A DNA stretch of 64,000 bases from Triatoma infestans (Eukaryota > Arthropoda > Insecta > Hemiptera > Reduviidae): positions 62,001 to 126,000 of the forward strand of contig JAAEAF010002690.1 in NCBI GenBank assembly GCA_011037195.1. The letters are read 5' to 3'. The position numbers were made by a program, and so were the translations under genes. Numbering within the stretch: the stretch's first letter is position 1; each line of letters opens with the position of its first letter. The notes under the pieces are model-generated. The model searched no databases. It saw nothing but the letters and a program-made list of their open reading frames with translations, and was not told the DNA's origin. Positions 33,750 through 44,720 of the stretch are shown here, in pieces.

Positions 33750-35110
33750 TAGGCTCCGTAAGCCAGGAATTGGTCCCTCTGGAAAAATTGGAAGCCGAAT
33801 GTAATAGGAAGTTGAGTCACTTGCCCGAGGGAGAGCGCGACAAACTGATACAAGTGCTCCGAACGTACCTGCCAGTCTTTCTGGAACCAGGGCCAGAAGG
33901 ATGCAAATTACCGGTGTATCACCGAATTAAGACAACAGAGGAAGGACCCGTTGTAAAGCGCCCGTACCGGGTACCCTATAACCAAAGGCCCATTGTAGAA
34001 GAGCATCTCCGCGAAATGCTAGACAAGGGGGTAATTGCAACATCGAGCAGCCCTTGGTCTGCCCCTATCGTATTAGTACCAAAGAAAAGTAGGGACGGGA
34101 CTTGCAAATACCGCTTCTGTACTGATTTTAGAGGGCTTAATAAAATCACGAAAATAGACCCCTATCCGCTACCGTTAATAACGGAAACGTTGGAGAACTT
34201 AGGTAGAAGCCGATACTTTTCAACAATTGATTTGGCGAGTGGCTATCATCAAATTTCCATCCAGCCAGAAGATTGCGAGAAAACCGCTTTCTCGACTATG
34301 GGAGGCCATTTTGAGTATAGACGAATGGCTTTTGGTCTAGTTAACGCACCGGCTACTTTTCAACGTTTAATGGACCAATTATTGGCGGAAATCAAAGGCG
34401 AGGAGTGTCTAGTTTACCTAGATGATGTAATTATCTACAGCCCCACTCTCGAAGAACACTGTCGACGATTAAGAAATGTATTACATCGTTTAGAGCAAGC
34501 GGGGTTGAAAGCCAATCTGGAAAAGTGTGCATTCGCACAGCGAGAGGTACAGTACTTAGGGCATATTGTATCCTCTGAGGGCGTAAAACCAGACCCTAAC
34601 AAATTGGCTGAAATTAGCACTTATCCTACCCCGATCTCGGCGAAGGAAGTAAAGAGTTTCTTGGGTCTTGCGGGGTATTACCGCCGCTTCATAAAGGGGT
34701 TTTCTGATCTAGCGCAGCCATTGACTTCGTTACTTAAGAAAGATGTAATGTTCATCTGGGGCAAAAAGGAACAGACTGCGTCCGAATCCCTGAAGAAAGC
34801 TCTGTGCTCGTCATCAGTGCTAGTATATCCAGATTTTCGAGACAATTTTATACTAGCCACCGATGCTTCTGGGGTAGCGTTAGGAGCAATACTGTCCCAA
34901 ATATGTGAAGGACAAGAAAGGCCAGTGGCTTATGCTAGCCGACAGTTAACTCCTGCTGAGCAAAAGTATTCCGCCACGGAAAGAGAATTGCTAGCGGTAG
35001 TCTGGGCCACAACACAATTCCGATGCTACCTCTTAGGACGGAAATTCACACTGGTCACTGACCATGCTTCCCTAAAATGGATGCTGAGTCTGAAGCCCCT
35101 CCGCGAAATT
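33750..35110 (+). pseudogene. Gypsy pol: reverse transcriptase and RNase H N-part
   Basis: An open frame from 33698 to 35149 has homology from about 33755 on. The RT part runs over roughly the first 300 codons, with RFCTDFRGLNK, FSTIDLASGYHQI (catalytic Asp of motif A), AFGLVNAPATFQRLMD and the catalytic YLDDVIIYS. The RNase H part follows with ATDASGVALGAIL, YSATERELLAVVWA and VTDHASLKWML. The frame is lost at about 35100-35110 inside RNase H. The start at 33698 lies in LTR-derived sequence, so the true polyprotein N-terminus is deleted. RT would copy the element RNA and RNase H would remove the template. G+C is higher than in the surroundings. Confidence 0.92.
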
Positions 35111-36857
35111 GACTCGTTGGTCCTTAAGATTATCGGAATTTGTGTATGACGTAGTACACAGGCCAGGGATTAAACACCTAAACGCTGACGCTCTAAGTCG
35201 AAGTGTCGCTTCTGCTTCCAAACCCGAGTCAGTACACGAATTGCGGTGGTTTAAGGGGGAAAGCGACCGGTTCTGGCGGGAGCAATCCAAAGATAGCTGG
35301 TGTAACCAAACCAGGAAGTCTTGTCCGGAGAAAACCTATATTCGCGATTCCGGGCTCTTATACTGGACAGATGGGAAAGCCGATAAAAACAAGTGGCGGA
35401 TAATGGTACCAGCCAAGAAGCGAAGTCATATCATAAAAGCCCATCATGACGCCCCTTGGTCCGGCCATCCTGGTATAGAGAGAACCTTAACTCGTATCAG
35501 AGAGAATTTTTTTTGGCCTGAGATGACAAGAGACGTTGAGCTTTACGTTAAGAGCTGCCACTCGTGTAATGAACGTAAGTCCCCGAGTGGATTGACAGTG
35601 CCACTAGGACGGGTAGATGGAGCTACTTACCCTTTCGAATTAGTCTCTTTGGATGTAGTGGAATGCCCGTTAAGCAGCCTGGGAAACCGCTACCTGCTTA
35701 CTATGGTCGACCATTTCACACGATATGCGGAGGTTATCCCCATGAGAACGCAAACGGCTGAGGAGACTGCTAGGGCATTTGTCAAAAATATCGTTTTAAG
35801 ACATGGGGTCCCTCGTCAGGTTCTGACCGACCGAGGTACAAACTTCCTTTCAAATCTGTTTAAGGGGGTCTGCCAACTGCTACGCATAAAGAAACTACAG
35901 ACTACCGCCTACCACCCCCAGAGCAATGGAATGGTGGAGCGGATGCATCGGACACTCATTGACTCTCTCTCTCATTTTGTTCGGAAAGATGGCCGGAATT
36001 GGGATCAATGGGTGCCATTTGTAGTGACAGCGTACCGCTCCACAATGCATTCTTCAACGGGGTTCACTCCCCATTATTTATTATATGGACGAGACTTTGA
36101 AATGCCTTTCGAATTCCCTTATACCTGGCAGGAACCAGCGGCATCGGTGGAAGAGTACTTGATGCAATTAAAGGGGAGGCTGACCTCAGCGTATGCCCAG
36201 GCCAAAGAAATCGAGGCTAAGGCCCGAGAGTCATGGACCCATGCTTATGATTCGGGAAAAAGGGATCGCGTCTTTCGCGTGGGCGAAAGAGTGTATTTAC
36301 TTGAGCCGGCTGTACCACCAGGTCAGTCCAAAAAATTTCATAAACCGTGGACCGGTCCACATGAGGTAATCGCACAAATTTCTCCCTGCGATTATGAATT
36401 ATCGCTTAGTACAGGGGGTCGGTATGTGGTGCATGTCAACCGTCTCAAACCTGCCTATGAAACTAGAGAGGACCACGTGAATGGACAAGTCAATGACGAG
36501 GTTCATCTCTCAAGACCTTCAGAGGAAATGACCACCTCAGGCAGTACTCCTGGTAATGGGCAAGGGACGATGCAACACTTGAGTGAAATCCCTCCCCGAG
36601 GGCCTCTATCGCCAGTCATACCTAGTGAAGGGGTGGAAGAAACGGGAGATAATCTTCTCGAAAGTCCCGAATCCTCCTTAGAAGAAGGAGGATCATCGTG
36701 GCACCCAGCATCCGAGGAGTGGGATCTAACCGAACACCCAAGATCTCCTTATTTGTTGCGAGGTAGGGGGAGCGAGCAAGAATACGAAACCATTCCTAGG
36801 GAAGCCAGAATCAACCTAAGGCCGAGACGTCATCGAGAACACCTCGAGGATGAATGA
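35110..36857 (+). pseudogene. Gypsy pol: RNase H C-part and integrase
   Basis: The frame one base on from the previous ORF picks up with TRWSLRLSEFVYDVVHRPG, the RNase H end (NADALSR). The integrase follows: an HHCC zinc finger around HIIKAHHDAPW and CHSCNERK, then the catalytic core with Asp in SLDVVECPL, Asp in LTDRGTNFLS and Glu in NGMVERMHRT (DDE triad complete). A C-terminal part with VNRLKPAYE and an acidic, Ser/Pro-rich tail end at 36857. No chromodomain is seen. The integrase itself is uninterrupted and looks recently active. Confidence 0.92.
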
Positions 36858-37475
36858 CGAGTAACTATCCCATATTCCAAGGTCCTCCATTATCCACCCC
36901 AAACTATTTGAATTGAAGCTTATGGAAAATCCAAAATTCTTAGTAATAACCCTGGCTCAGATGAACTTATATGATGTGCGTATGCGAGTGATGGGGGGGG
37001 TCGCCCTGGGGGTGGTGAGAGGAAGAATGCAAATGGATCGTCTAATGAAACATTTCACCAGCTGATTACCACAAAAGGGAGATAATATGAGGCCAACTCA
37101 TCAACCCAGCCCATGTTTGCTTGTCGCTAGCCATTGAAGAGTGGAGTAACGGGAGCAGAAGAAATGTTTAAGCTGAAGGTTGCCTTACATCGCGAGACAA
37201 ACATGGGCAAAGAACACGTCAATGCGCCAGCGAGGAAGACCATGCAGAACAACATAGTAGGACAGGAATTGCCCTCAGAATGATACTCCGAACATGATAG
37301 AGAGCGAGATGGAGTAATTTCACCAATGAAATACATTGCCACCAACGTTTTACCAGCAGTGGATACTGTACCGGGAAGCAGTATCTTACATAGAAGATGG
37401 GATCAATGGAAGCCGCGGAGTCAACTGCCTCTCCTGGGATTGAAAGTGGAGCCTCAAGAGAAACTCCACTTTTTT
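36858..37475 (+). other. Gypsy 3' untranslated stretch
   Basis: About 620 bp lie between the pol stop and the polypurine tract. Only ORFs under 80 codons occur and none resembles an envelope protein. A G-run is present near 36992-36999. Confidence 0.6.
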
Positions 37476-37489
37476 AAAAGGGGGAGTGA
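37476..37489 (+). promoter_or_regulatory. Polypurine tract
   Basis: AAAAGGGGGAGTGA lies directly before the 3' LTR start TGTAAG. This is the standard position of the plus-strand primer in LTR retrotransposons. Confidence 0.85.
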
Positions 37490-38023
37490 TGTAAGAGTCA
37501 GCAGTGGAGGTGGTGTTGTGTTTGTTTATGTTTATGTAGTATATTTTATTTTATAATCCCAATGTGAATTTTAGTTACCAAGAGCCAAAGGTCAGGTGAG
37601 AGTGAGGCAGTCAGAGTTGGCAAGTGCTGGTGTGCAGAGCTAGTTCGTACTGAGTGTGATTTGTCCTAAAGAAAGCCAAGCTTCTCTCTCCCTACCTGCG
37701 GGGCTCTCTGGTCTGCGGCCTGTTGCTGCATACGTATGTATGTAATATACGTCTGTATATGGTAATAGTTTATAGCGTTAGTAGTATATTTTGAGATATA
37801 ATTATATTGTAGTTATAGTCAACTAGTTTTAGTCCCAATAATAAGCTTCAATCATATTCAAGTAGTTTTAATTGTCCTATCCCGGTTGTGACTGTGCGTG
37901 TGAGACTCGCCTGTGTATGTGGAGTGTGCGTATGTGCGTGTGTGTGTGTATAGGCATAGATAGAGTATCTGTCTTTCTATAGAACAAGGCAAGTAGCAAG
38001 GGAGAGACAGCGGCCAGCTTACA
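37490..38023 (+). repeat. 3' LTR, complete (534 bp)
   Basis: It starts TGTAAG and ends CTTACA, an inverted pair, and is followed by the target duplication AAAC. The first 272 bp match the truncated 5' LTR. The second half contains GT-rich sequence (37900-37950). Confidence 0.9.
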
Positions 38024-38027
38024 AAAC

Positions 38028-38274
38028 AAAGCTTTTGTGGAGCTTTTAAAGAAGTAACCGGAGATCTTGGGAATAAATTACAAAATATTTTATTAACAAA
38101 AATAATGTCATATTTTATAGAATGAATAATTGATATTTTATCAGTAGATGATTTTCCTGTAGAGACAGAAGGATTAGCTACTTATTCAGTGATCTTGGAT
38201 CCCCTCTTGTTCGGTGTAGTGAACCCACACACCCAGTCATTAACAATTACATTCTCTAGATATACGTTACTGAC
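38028..38274. other. Non-coding spacer
   Basis: Nothing recognisable. Confidence 0.4.
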
Positions 38275-38432
38275 GATTATTCCTCAACCAGAAGTACCAC
38301 TTTACTGAAAAAATGTTCACATTTTTGCGATTTTCTCAAAAACAATTCAAACGGTTTTCTTTAACTACATATATTATCAACTATAAAAATACAACTTTTA
38401 TTTCAAACATTCCTCCGGGAAAATTCATTTAA

Positions 38433-38604
38433 AACACTTAGGTCTTTGGATTGAGTGTCATTGGCGCCCACATTACAATAGGCTTCTTCAGGGTGAAGCC
38501 TCTAAAGCTGCCTCTAACACTGTTGTCTCCGGCCACTGACGTGGTCTCAACCCAAGGACCTAAGTGTTTTACATGACAATGGCCGCGGAAGCCTAAAAGA
38601 TTTT
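38433..38604. mobile_element. Family C unit, 172 bp, with 13-bp target duplication
   Basis: AAAATTCATTTAA flanks both sides (38420-38432 and 38605-38617), so the element is exactly delimited. It carries the family C outer block (GACAATGGCCGCGGAAGCC) and an inverted pair AACACTTAGGTC / GGACCTAAGTGTTT. The minus-strand core CTGAAGA is present near 38500, followed by a stem like that at 2342-2375, but the GAAA part is mutated. Insertion into family E is clear because family E continues on both sides. Confidence 0.8.
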
Positions 38605-38726
38605 AAAATTCATTTAAGGCAACTTTTGGGGGAGGGTTGCGTTTTTTTCCATTTTTCTCTAAAGTGCTAATTTAGTTTATTATACGATTCTATCTAAAAT
38701 AATATTAACAATAACTCAATATATTA

Positions 38727-38957
38727 GGGAAGGGATTGGCTCAGTGGTTGGCGCACTGGACTCTCACGCCAGGGTCCCGGATTCCAATCTATCAGGCTGT
38801 TCTTAAATTTTCTCTTCCTAGGAGCCTCTGCAGCTCATTGTCCGGTAATTGACAGTGTTGTCTGTAACGAGAGAACACTATCCGGAGGCCGACAGTGACC
38901 TAAGAAGGCTCCGAGCACCAATACCATAGATTAGCGCGCCTTAAACAAACAAAAAAA
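38727..38957 (+). mobile_element. SINE A, copy 2
   Basis: This copy has the head GGGATTGGCTCAGTGGTTGG (A-box-like), a degenerate B-box (GGATTCCAATC) and the TTCTCTTCCTAGGAGCC block. The body has GACAGTGTTGTCTGTAACG and the end is GCGCGCCTTAAACAAAC with an A-rich tail. It is inserted in a family E copy. Confidence 0.8.
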
Positions 38958-39170
38958 TTATATGTATATTGTCAAAATTCTAAGTTTAAAGAAACATGGT
39001 TGACGGGAAGCGTGTTTTCATTGAACAATTGTTACAGTTTTCTTCACAAAAACATTGTCGGATTTCACTAAATTTGGAGTACTAACTAAAAAAACAGATT
39101 CCTATCACTTTTGTCTGAAACTTTTTCCTAAGAAATTTTCAAGAAAATTTGTCATTTATTACTGTAAATC

Positions 39171-41580
39171 GCACGAAGATAAGTTCGTATGAGTGTTTCA
39201 TACAAATTTGTTTCTTCTACAGATACGAAACAATAAACTTCATCAGCACATCATACAAACGTATATACATATAAATGTTTTCTTAAGAATATTTTTTCGC
39301 TATATCCAATTAAATATATATTTTATGACAAACTATGAACCTCATGCATAGACAGAGTTAGTCAGTCAGTCAGTAGAAGGTCAAGAGAGTGTGTCGTCAT
39401 CTACTGGCTCTTCAAACATGAATGACGTATCTTCTTTACATTTGAGTGTTCACCGTGTAATTGTACTGGTGTAGCCAAGTGGCCACTCTTATACTACTCA
39501 TCAGATCTTCACTTCATCTTCCAGACAACCAGTGGACCACACATACAAACACACACACATACACAAGTGAACTTGAGTCTATTATATGACTTTGATGCAA
39601 GCCACTGCTAGTAAGACACTTTTTATATTGTTAATATTACAATTGTACATATACTATCAACACTGTTGTTTAAAGGACATCAATCATTTCTTAAAACTGA
39701 GGAAAAAAAGAATAATAATTTTATATTATTTACACTTAAAAATACGTAACTTTTCATCTTTATTGTCCATCAATTTAATGCATTGCGAACAAATTAAAAT
39801 TAAGCATTAAGAAGTAACCTTATAATCTAAAGATACTCGAAAGTTTAAACAATTTTTTGCTGAGTTGGTTCCGAAGTATTTTTATGATTTATATTAAAAA
39901 TTTATCATAATTTTTACAGTAAATCCCATTAAAGGGATCTAAAGAAAGATTTCCACTTTTCTTATTTGCTGAAAAAAGGTGTTCTAGCCTACGATGTGAT
40001 CAGATTTATGTTATAATTGCCGTGGATGATGACCAACACGCGTATCCTCACCATATGTATGGTAGGGTAACCAAACTTTGAACAAAGTTTATAGAACTGC
40101 AGTAAAAGAAAATTATTTTTCAGAGATTAGCAATTCCTGCGGATGATAACCCAGCCTAAGAACTTGAATGTCATTGGTACCACTTGCAGGTCAGACCTCC
40201 TCACAATATAAACATACACAGACTATATACAAAACATCTCTTCTTCTTTGTATTCTTATCCTTTTACAAACCTCTTAGATATACACAGACTTTTTATCCG
40301 TACATTGATTTTTTTATACAATGCAGTGTAGAATACATGAACACAATAAATCAGCATGAACAGCGTAATAAATCTAAAAAAAGGTTGCGCTAAATTTGAT
40401 TTTCTAGCCACTCCCTCGAAATATTTAAACTTTTATAGCAAATATCCTAAGCTAAAAAAATCGATTAGTATCCACTTGTTACCACATCATAAACATATAT
40501 AAATCATAAAAACATATATATACATATATATATACTCGAGCACGCCAATAAATACTTTCACACGTTATGTTCATACTCATCACAACCCTTGTAAAAGACC
40601 ATACCTGCAGTAAGAATCATTTCCGATTTCAAATTCGGAAACAGTGGCATAACTGAATATGGAAAACGCTGACATAAATAAATTTAATGGAGCTCACTTG
40701 GGAATCGAATCCGAACCACTCGTATCAAAGTTTTAATGCAAATTTATGTTAATACATATAACATAATGTTTTTAAAGTGTTTTGTATTATTATTACTATT
40801 AGTTAAGCTGTCCACGTAATGTTACACAATCTTCAACGTCCACAATAGCTCAGATATAACTGATTCGTATTCTTAAACAATTTCACGATATTATAAAAGT
40901 ATTACTAAACAGTTTCAAGTAGATTATGTTTAAAATATTAAACAAAACAATATTTTGTTATGTCACGGTTACATTATTTTATATTTTGATTCAAAATTAT
41001 TATATTGAAGATTTTGTAATATCCGATGTAATTCTTTAATTTGTAACTACACTATGCAGTATAGTTTTTCAGGAAAAAGATGCTGAACTAAACAAAACAA
41101 TGATATTGTTTAAATAGAACAACAGATATTTAAAAAGGATTTTTTATAGTTTTACAATTGACAATTCTTTACAAAGGAACTGAAAGATGAAATACTACTA
41201 CTTCGTTTTCTAAAGCGACATATCATAGACGTGCGGAGATTTGGGGAGGGAAAATGGAAGAGTCCCTTCCTCATCTTGGCGTCCATTTGGTTTTCCCAGC
41301 CTAATAACACTTGATAGTGATAAACCCGAACTTTTTAACATTACAGAAATAGTTGCAAAAGTCTCTGCAGTATTAGTATTGTGTGAATGACCAGAGGGTG
41401 AGTTAAATGTTGATCTATGAAATATCCATAGAGTGCAAAAAATTTCTGAAGAACTGATTAGCTCCCTTCCTTACGGAGTTGAGTTTTATGGGCAAATTCT
41501 AGCTAATCATCATATAAGCAAATTTCCAGTTGTAATTCCTACAATTTTATAAAAGTCCACAATAAAGGAAAATAGTGATC
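39171..41580. other. Long AT-rich non-coding stretch
   Basis: There is a TA/CATATA-rich patch near 40490-40535. No supported gene. 39380-39474 is open on plus (QESVSSSTGSSNMND in part), but splice context is weak. Confidence 0.4.
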
Positions 41581-41960
41581 ATAGATTTGTTTGTTTTGTT
41601 TTTAATCCACCTGGGCATTGCCGGCCATTTCGGCCATACGCGTCCTTGCAGTCTAGTACAACGAAACTATTCTGGCATAAATGCCTTCGTCAGATTTAAA
41701 TGACTCTTTAATGTCCTAAAATGCAGGACAATGGTTTAAGTGCTCAGCTGACATCTCTTCAAGAGAACGAAATGCATATATGGGGGTTACCGCAATGCAG
41801 TTTTTCTCCGAGTCAGCATTCTATAACAGGCTATAAATTGTCATCTAGGCAAATTCGATGGTAGATGGTCTGAAGCTTCTTTCTGGCGCTCTCATCTTTT
41901 CCCTTCCGCTTTTCTGCTGTAAATATCCCCCGTTGTCGAGTGTCAAGTTTGCATTAAATG
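41581..41960 (-). mobile_element. Family F element, copy 1
   Basis: The body at about 41720-41960 matches 52435-52680 in the opposite orientation (shared segments CATCTCTTCAAG, GGTTACCGC, GTCAGCATTC, GGCAAATTCGA, TTTTCTGCTGTAAA). Next to it on the minus strand is CTGACGA (41693-41687), an extra A, the perfect hairpin GGCATTTATGCC (41685-41674) and AGAATAG. The end is CCGAAATGGCCGGCAATG and an A/C-rich tail like that of SINE A. Confidence 0.65.
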
Positions 41961-42469
41961 ATTCTTTTAGCTTCACATAGTGGCAAGCCTTCTCTCGTCA
42001 GCCTGTTCGTTTCTTCATTGTCCAGCATGTCCTGGAATTCACTGCAGAACAAATTCGGACCAACGCTCTATAATATTACTTATGAGGTTCCTACATTTCA
42101 GTATATCCCTAATATCCTGCTCGCTGGCTGGATAAAGATAAAATTACTGCCTGCGAATCAAAAAAGAGTACAATTATTTTGTCGCTTTTGATTGATTCTA
42201 GCACAATGAGTATGGCTCAATCTTCACCTTCGAAGTTAATTGTTAATTTGCCTACGACGCTGCACTTCTACAAAAGAAAATCACAAGACTGTCTCCTACT
42301 GCTTATAATGTAATTATGTGTTAAATGACAAACACTTTCTTTAAACTTAGAGGTGTCACTTAGAGGTGGGAGCAAAGAACCTACCCAAATAGATAATGGA
42401 AGTGATTGAACACTGAACTCACTCCATATAACATCTGAAATTTGACGCGAAAATTCCAAATGAAAATGT
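41961..42469. other. Non-coding spacer
   Basis: No recognisable feature; the ORF at 41958-42191 has no known domain. Confidence 0.35.
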
Positions 42470-42815
42470 TGGAAATAAAAAGTGATAGGTTTATATCTGT
42501 GTAGTTACCATTCCAATTATAAAGGAAATCGTTAAAATACTTTTCGAGAAGATCGCGAACTAAAAAAAAAATCAGTAAGATCGCATTTCCGGTTGACTGA
42601 TTTTGACCAAAACATTATTGTTGTATGCGATACTGGTACTTAAAGAAAATACCAAGTTTGTACTTGGTGCAATTTTTTGTTTATGAACTATTTTTTCACA
42701 TATGCACCAGACCATTTGCTATAAATATTTTGTTCGTGCTAAGGGAATCTGTAAATTTAATTCCGGTTAAAACTCAACTTCTAAAATTTGACACTAAGGA
42801 GTAGGAGAAATTAAA
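42470..42815 (+). repeat. Family E dispersed repeat, 3' part
   Basis: Landmarks in order: GGAAATCGTTAAAATAC, GATCGCATTTCCGGTTGAC, AAATACCAAGTTTG, GGGAATCTGTAAATT, CCGGTTAAAACTCAAC, AAAATTTGACAC and AGGAGAAATTAAA. The right end is degraded. Confidence 0.6.
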
Positions 42816-43736
42816 AATCAATAAACAAACCAATAATTTTAACGGAAGCGAACGAACGTCGCCAAGAAGTTTGGCGCCCAACGTTCATAAAAGTGAGTAA
42901 AAGGGAAACTGAGTCAGTCTGCACGCACGCACCCTTCTAAATTGTCTTATTGTAGTAGGAATAAATTAATTGAAATAAAAGTTAATTTATTGTATTTTAG
43001 AATACGATCAATAATAATTATAATATTAATCTATTATTGTTTGGAGAGAATATGTAATTAGTATTAAATTCATACCAGATAACAATAGCAGAATGTCTGA
43101 GGCAAACTAATCACTTCTAGTATACAATCTATAGATGTTCTAAATCGCTATCATTTCCCATATAGTTCTGGTCTGGTCTGGTCTGTCTGTCTGTCTGTCT
43201 GTCGGTATGTATGTATGTATGTTTGGTAGAGGCGAGAAGTGTGATGGGGTTGGGGCATATATGTTAACCTAGCAAGATCAATTAGTAGGAACACTAATCC
43301 TGGTTATCATAAATTTGAATAGTAATGATTCCTACCTTCAGCGCCAAAATATATATAGATGTATATATGTATATATGTGTGTGTGTAACATATAAACATT
43401 TCCGTATTTGTGTGTATGTTGGTGTACATATATTGCTTGTATTGTATGGTCTATGTATATTTGTGTATAACCAATCAATCGACTGTCTAACTCCCAATAC
43501 ATTTAATAAAATTAGCTACATTCAGCAGTATCTACCTTTCACGCACTTATAATAGCAACCAGAGCTGCGGAATTGGCAGTTGAATTTCCCAACTCCTGAC
43601 TACCTTCCTTTCTGAATACTAACTAGATTAATAAAATGATAGGTATATCTGTAGATACCTAATCCTACAATAAATACCATTAGAGTTAAAAAAAAAGAGA
43701 TAAAACTCATCAGTTAGAAATGAAACAAAACTTTTA
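42816..43736. other. AT-rich non-coding stretch with microsatellites
   Basis: (TCTG)n at 43167-43203 is followed by (GTAT)n at 43205-43222. TA/GT-rich sequence lies at 43345-43390. No gene. Confidence 0.45.
43167..43222. repeat. (TCTG)n-(GTAT)n compound microsatellite
   Basis: Two adjacent tetranucleotide runs joined by GTCGGTAT. Confidence 0.9.
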
Positions 43737-43739
43737 TTT

Positions 43740-44720
43740 GGGGGCGCACAGTAACATTCTCAATGAACAATTAAACGAACAAAAAAAGTTGAAAATGTAC
43801 CATCTCTAGCCATAATGCACGCTATGAGTCTCTTTGGTTGAATTACGCAGATGTTCTAGTGAATAATTACGAGCTGCACGCACTAAAGACTCTTTTAGGC
43901 TGTTCAGATAAAAATGTCGTCTTGTGACAAGTCATTTCTCAAGATATGTCCATATTACTACAGTCCAAGGGACAAAGAACCAGGCTTTCTCAGGGCTGAT
44001 ATCAGTAACCTTCAGTCTTAACCACTCTTGGGATAGACCACGCCTACAGGTTCCGAACCTTACTGAAACATCCAATAAGTTTAAAAAAAAAAAAACCTTT
44101 GTTTTACAACGAGATCTAAAAGATCCTCGTGGTAATTCATCGCGCAGCTTTTAACAGCTTTGTCACAAACATGGATTGAAGTTGTCACCTAATAGCTCAC
44201 TCGGGTCCATCCAAATCACCAAAATCTCGAATGATACCCTCTTTCAACTTACCAATCACTTCCTGTGCTTTTCTAGAGCTGTGTGCATGCACCGTATCAT
44301 TTTAGAAATGCAATTTTCTTCTATGCTGAAAATTTTGTCGTCAGTCAACAAAATTTGTCTATAAAGACTGAATGCAAAAGATTGCAACAGAACTTTAAAT
44401 CTACCTTGTCTAATTTTTTAAAGAGCTGGTACAAGTGGCTGACCAATAATAACCGCAATAAGTTCTCCAATAAGCAGCCATCCCCAGGTCGCTTTTAATC
44501 TACCTCGATATAGATCTTTTTTGAGATGCCCATCTTGCGAAACTGATTTTTTTCTAAGAGGATTTCTGCTGATCTGGGCTGCCACAGATTTAATCGCGTT
44601 TTCTATATGTGTTGTACGAGGACGCCCTGTTACTAAATGGTCGCTGAAAATGAGGATCCCGTTGTACCTTTAAACGACACACGGCTAATACCAGAGGATG
44701 AAAAGCTCTGAGAAGCTGAT
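43740..44720 (-). pseudogene. Decayed Tc1/mariner-type transposase
   Basis: Read on the minus strand from about 44700, pieces in several frames follow the order of a Tc1/mariner-type transposase. They include TGRPRTTHIENAIKSV and RNPLRKK with a helix-turn-helix-like segment ending KSDLGMAAYW (about 44640-44470). KLHFQNDTVHAHSSRKAQE-like sequence follows near 44320-44260, then CDKAVKSCAMNYHEDLLDLVVK near 44150, and finally FVPWTVVIW, LNSLKESLVRAA and STKETHS (about 43990-43820). Many stops and frame changes are present, and the segment expected to hold the second catalytic Asp is missing. Terminal inverted repeats were not found. Confidence 0.7.

Larger units (their letters stand above)
33460..38027 (+). 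mobile_element. Ty3/Gypsy LTR retrotransposon, internally deleted
   Basis: The element is bounded by a 4-bp target duplication AAAC at 33460-33463 and 38024-38027. It has a 5' LTR fragment, a pol region in two frames, an untranslated stretch, a polypurine tract and a full 3' LTR. The termini TGTAAG and CTTACA are inverted. The primer binding site, gag and protease are absent because the 5' LTR runs straight into sequence just before the reverse transcriptase. No envelope-like ORF is visible between pol and the 3' LTR. It cannot move on its own. Confidence 0.92.
38275..39170 (-). repeat. Family E copy (minus), interrupted by two insertions
   Basis: Family E landmarks appear in reverse orientation: GAAGTACCACTTTACTG and CAAACGGTTTTCTTTAA at 38290-38365, CCGGGAAAATTCATTTA at 38416-38430. 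After an insertion, TTTGGGGGAGGG and TTATACGATTCTATC appear at 38625-38695. After a second insertion, GTTTAAAGAAACATGG and TTGACGGGAAGCG appear at 38985-39015. A CTCCAAGTTTAG-like change near 39070 suggests further rounds of the unit. Confidence 0.6.

Noticed and set aside
36858..37475. Envelope gene of the Gypsy element
   Set aside because: No ORF over 80 codons and no signal peptide or membrane segment pattern.
39380..39474. Possible plus-strand exon with QESVSSSTGSSNMND
   Set aside because: Open frame and host-like composition, but the sequence before it is a CAGT repeat and no good donor follows; too weak to list as a gene.
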